This document shows positions 5,461 to 7,058 of a DNA stretch of 7,058 nt, in pieces. The notes under the pieces are model-generated. The model made no database searches. It had not been told where the DNA came from and was given only the letters and a program-made list of their open reading frames with translations. The number at the start of each line of letters is the position of its first letter. Position 1 is the stretch's first letter. The stretch spans positions 1-7,058 of the forward strand of contig CAVCXB010000158.1 of the NCBI GenBank assembly GCA_963605535.1, read 5' to 3'. The position numbers and the translations under genes were made by a program. The DNA is from Anthropogastromicrobium chipingensis_A. Lineage in GTDB: Bacteria > Bacillota > Clostridia > Lachnospirales > Lachnospiraceae.

Positions 5461-6234
5461 ATGGCAGGGAAAGAAAAAACAGTCCTCGAAGTATGTACCG
5501 ACAGCGTAGAATCCGCGATTGCAGCAAAAAAGGGAGGTGCAGATCGCATCGAGCTGTGCAGTAATTTAATCATCGGTGGAACAACGCCAGATACAAAGTT
5601 GTATCGTATCATTCAAAATGAGACGGGCATTCCAGCGCGTATTTTGATTCGTCCACGATTTGGCGATTTCTGTTACAGCAAGTATGAGAAGGAATTGATT
5701 CTTGAGCAAATTCAGGCATTTCGCGAGGAGGGTGCGCAGGGCGTTGTCATTGGTGCACTTTGCTCGGATGGAAATTTTGATCTGGAATTTATGGAGCAGT
5801 GTGTGAAGGCAGCAGGAAGTTGCAAAGTGACCTGCCATCGTGTATTTGATATGTGTAAAGCTCCAGAAGCAGCGCTGGAAGATCTGATTCGCCTTGGCGT
5901 GGACACGCTTCTTACCTCTGGTCAGGAGCCATCTGCTTTGGCGGGAGCCGATTGTCTTGAAAAACTTGCAGCAAAGGCGCAGGGACGCATTCATATTTTA
6001 GCAGGCGCTGGTGTGTCTGATGCAGTGATTGAGCCGCTGTATGAGAGAGGCATTCGCCAGTTTCATCTTTCTGCAAAGAAAGAGTTAGAGAGTGCAATGC
6101 AGTATCGCAATACCAGAGTAAACATGGGACTTCCGGGAATGAGTGAGTATATGATCTGGCAGACCGATGAGGAAAAGGTGAGAAAAGCACGCGTTGTTCT
6201 GGATGCATGCAGTGCAAAAGAAAGCACAAAATAA
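5461..6234 (+). CDS. cutC: CutC-family copper homeostasis protein (TIM barrel)
   Basis: This 257-residue protein has the ordered motifs of the CutC family: LEVCTDSVESAIAAKKGGADRIELCSNL near the N-terminus (residues 9-36), then GGTTPD, ILIRPRFGDFCYS, GAQGVVIGAL.DG, VTCHRVFDM, LLTSGQEPSA, GRIHILAGAGVSD and a final FHLSAKKELESAM segment. These follow a TIM-barrel strand pattern, and length is normal. It is cytosolic, with no signal peptide. CutC was first linked to copper tolerance in E. coli, but its biochemical activity is not settled, and it is unrelated to choline TMA-lyase CutC. ATG 5461 follows AAGGAAAGGG (5444-5453). It stands alone between spoIIID and mreB, divergent from the former, and no metal-responsive operator is recognisable. 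Confidence 0.92.
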   Translation: MAGKEKTVLEVCTDSVESAIAAKKGGADRIELCSNLIIGGTTPDTKLYRIIQNETGIPARILIRPRFGDFCYSKYEKELILEQIQAFREEGAQGVVIGALCSDGNFDLEFMEQCVKAAGSCKVTCHRVFDMCKAPEAALEDLIRLGVDTLLTSGQEPSALAGADCLEKLAAKAQGRIHILAGAGVSDAVIEPLYERGIRQFHLSAKKELESAMQYRNTRVNMGLPGMSEYMIWQTDEEKVRKARVVLDACSAKESTK

Positions 6235-6239
6235 AAAAA

Positions 6240-6404
6240 TGCATTAGAAAAGGCCCGACAAATCAGACGAAATGCCGGACCCCGTATAGGAACACTCACC
6301 AGTTCCTTATCTTCTGAGGGGGGCCCGGTGCCTTGCGGCACCGGGTATGAGTATGAAAAAGCTTTCAAGTGATGGGGAATCGACTTGAAGTACTTTTTAA
6401 GTAC
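6240..6404 (+). ncRNA. Unassigned structured RNA element after cutC
   Basis: Several stems lie in series. CCCGGTGCC (6324-6332) pairs perfectly with GGCACCGGG (6337-6345) around TTGC. AGGAAC (6288-6293) pairs with GTTCCT (6302-6307), and CCCC (6280-6283) can close it with the G6 run at 6318-6323. GGCCC (6252-6256) can pair with GGGCC (6321-6325), which would compete with the first stem. TTCAAGTGAT (6364-6373) pairs with ATCGACTTGAA (6379-6389) with one bulged G, and GTACTT (6390-6395) pairs with AAGTAC (6399-6404). No T run follows any stem, so it is not a standard terminator. It has no obvious promoter of its own and is likely the cutC 3' UTR. I cannot match it to a known RNA family. Confidence 0.4.
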
Positions 6405-6413
6405 GCTTATAAT
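6385..6413 (+). promoter_or_regulatory. Distal promoter P1 of mreB
   Basis: TTGAAG (6385-6390) and a perfect TATAAT (6408-6413) are 17 bp apart; a second TATAAT sits at 6420-6425. Initiation near 6420 would give mreB a leader of about 240 nt. The -35 lies within the inverted repeat TTCAAGT/ACTTGAA (6364-6370, 6383-6389), which could be an operator rather than an RNA stem. Confidence 0.5.
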
Positions 6414-6528
6414 GTATCGTATAATTGTGACAGAAATTTGTCCGAAATCTAAATAAACAAGAAAAAGAATAAAGGAATTCTCAAGCATACCAGAGAATAG
6501 ACATTGAAACACCATTGAAATGGCATCT

Positions 6529-6547
6529 TAAAGAATTCGTAAGAAGT
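6529..6547 (+). promoter_or_regulatory. Operator-like GTAAGA direct repeat upstream of mreB
   Basis: AAGAATTCGTAAGA (6531-6544) is identical in sequence and orientation to 2698-2711. The AAGA half-sites start at 6531 and 6541, one helical turn apart. It lies about 55-70 bp before the -10 of P2 (6598-6603). An OmpR-family regulator is the natural candidate, by inference. Confidence 0.5.
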
Positions 6548-6576
6548 ATTTTTCTTGAAAATCGGAAAAAATACTT
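6544..6576. repeat. Perfect 10-bp inverted repeat before mreB P2
   Basis: AAGTATTTTT (6544-6553) and AAAAATACTT (6567-6576) are exact reverse complements around 13 nt. The repeat directly follows the GTAAGA repeat and ends where the -35 of P2 should lie, so it may be an operator. As RNA it would be an A/U hairpin present only in transcripts from P1. Confidence 0.6.
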
Positions 6577-6597
6577 TCCCTTTTTCGAGTTATTGTA

Positions 6598-6603
6598 TAT
6601 AAT
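6598..6603 (+). promoter_or_regulatory. Proximal promoter P2 of mreB (-10 only)
   Basis: A perfect TATAAT at 6598-6603 has only TTTCCC-like sequence 17 bp upstream (6575-6580), so it lacks a good -35. That, with the GTAAGA repeat and inverted repeat immediately upstream, suggests an activator-dependent promoter starting near 6610. Confidence 0.45.
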
Positions 6604-6620
6604 AATATCTGTGTAGGCAT

Positions 6621-6635
6621 ATATCCGGGGGATAT
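6621..6635 (+). repeat. Hairpin ATATCC-GGG-GGATAT in mreB leader
   Basis: A perfect 6-bp inverted repeat with a GGG loop lies about 10 nt after the predicted P2 start and 10 nt before the AAAGGAG ribosome binding site (6646-6652). It could act as an operator or a 5'-end stabilising hairpin. Confidence 0.5.
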
Positions 6636-6660
6636 CTGTCTTGGGAAAGGAGTTTTAACC

Positions 6661-7058
6661 ATGGCATTTGGCGTGTCAACTGATATAGGAATTGATTTGG
6701 GAACTGCCAGTATTCTGGTGTATATAAAGGGGAAGGGCATCGTATTAAAGGAGCCCTCCGTTGTAGCGTATGACCGCAATACCAACGAGATAAAAGCGAT
6801 TGGTGAAGAGGCCCGCATGATGATTGGACGCACCCCTGGAAATATCGCTGCAATTCGCCCGCTGAAGCAGGGTGTCATTGCAGATTATACCATTACAGAG
6901 AAAATGATTCGGTACTTTATCCAGAAGGCGATTGGAAAGAGAACTTTCCGCAAGCCGCGTATCTGCGTCTGTGTACCGAGCCAGATTACTGAGGTAGAGA
7001 GAAATGCAGTAGAGGATGCTACATTTAATGCAGGAGCCAGAGAGGTCTATCTGGTAGA
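6661..7058 (+). CDS. mreB: Rod-shape protein MreB/Mbl family (3' truncated by window)
   Basis: The first 132 codons are visible; the gene runs off the window end. The actin-fold phosphate-1 loop IGIDLGTASILVYIKGKGIV (residues 9-28) is followed by EPSVVAYD, IGRTPGNIAAIRPLKQGVIADY, and RICVCVPSQITEVERNAVEDAT with GAREVYL, all typical of MreB. The protein forms membrane-associated filaments that guide lateral wall synthesis. The VCVPS/ITEVER/GAREVYL segment reads closer to B. subtilis MreB than Mbl, whereas the nearby spoIIID suggests the mbl locus; the paralogue is not settled from the fragment. ATG 6661 has AAAGGAG (6646-6652) at 8-nt spacing. Two promoters and an operator-like region precede it. 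Confidence 0.92.
   Translation, partial: MAFGVSTDIGIDLGTASILVYIKGKGIVLKEPSVVAYDRNTNEIKAIGEEARMMIGRTPGNIAAIRPLKQGVIADYTITEKMIRYFIQKAIGKRTFRKPRICVCVPSQITEVERNAVEDATFNAGAREVYLV

Noticed and set aside
6347..6388. 13-codon ORF after the GC hairpin
   Set aside because: No ribosome binding site at usable spacing; the bases are better explained by hairpins and the P1 -35 box.

Overview
The window looks like chromosomal DNA from a spore-forming clostridial Firmicute, most likely a member of the Lachnospiraceae. The evidence is the gene content (SpoIIID, an LTA-synthase-type enzyme, a PepF-type M3 peptidase, a CutC-family protein, MreB), strong AGGAG-like ribosome binding sites and sigma-A/sigma-E type promoters. 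I see no transposase, phage gene, CRISPR array, tRNA or rRNA. Family assignments come from reading motifs by eye, not from a search.

Layout. Positions 1-254 hold a promoter and a 34-codon single-membrane-span peptide. Positions 330-437 are a degenerate 9-bp tandem repeat. At 452-2598 a small HExxH metallopeptidase-like gene and a pepF-like M3 oligopeptidase overlap by ATGA, so they are probably co-transcribed and translationally coupled. Positions 2599-3088 carry no recognised gene. They hold a helically phased TAAG operator-like array, a possible promoter, a structured short transcript with a 28-codon ORF, a very strong intrinsic terminator at 2905-2933, and then a separate promoter for the next gene. 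Positions 3089-5071 encode a 7-TM LTA synthase/phosphoglycerol-transferase-type enzyme. It converges on spoIIID (minus strand, 5327 downward), whose reading frame does not stop at the usual length and runs 245 nt into the 3' end of the LTA-synthase gene on the opposite strand. A sigma-E-like promoter for spoIIID interleaves with a divergent sigma-A-like promoter for a cutC-family gene (5461-6234). Positions 6235-6660 hold hairpins, two promoters and an operator-like region in front of mreB, which begins at 6661 and runs off the end.

Two themes link the genes. First, cell envelope and sporulation: a polyglycerol-phosphate-type polymerase, an MreB filament protein and SpoIIID lie within 4 kb. 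In Bacillus subtilis spoIIID is directly followed by mbl (an MreB paralogue), so this looks like a rearranged form of that neighbourhood. Second, an OmpR-family-like direct repeat based on GTAAGA, including an identical 14-mer AAGAATTCGTAAGA, occurs before the LTA-synthase region and before mreB, with a weaker relative before the small membrane peptide. This suggests one envelope-responsive regulator acting on three promoters, which is an inference.

Nothing here is a clear new defence or mobile system. The most interesting points are the spoIIID/LTA-synthase antisense coding overlap, the shared GTAAGA operator, and the unassigned structured RNAs at about 2766-2933 and 6240-6404.
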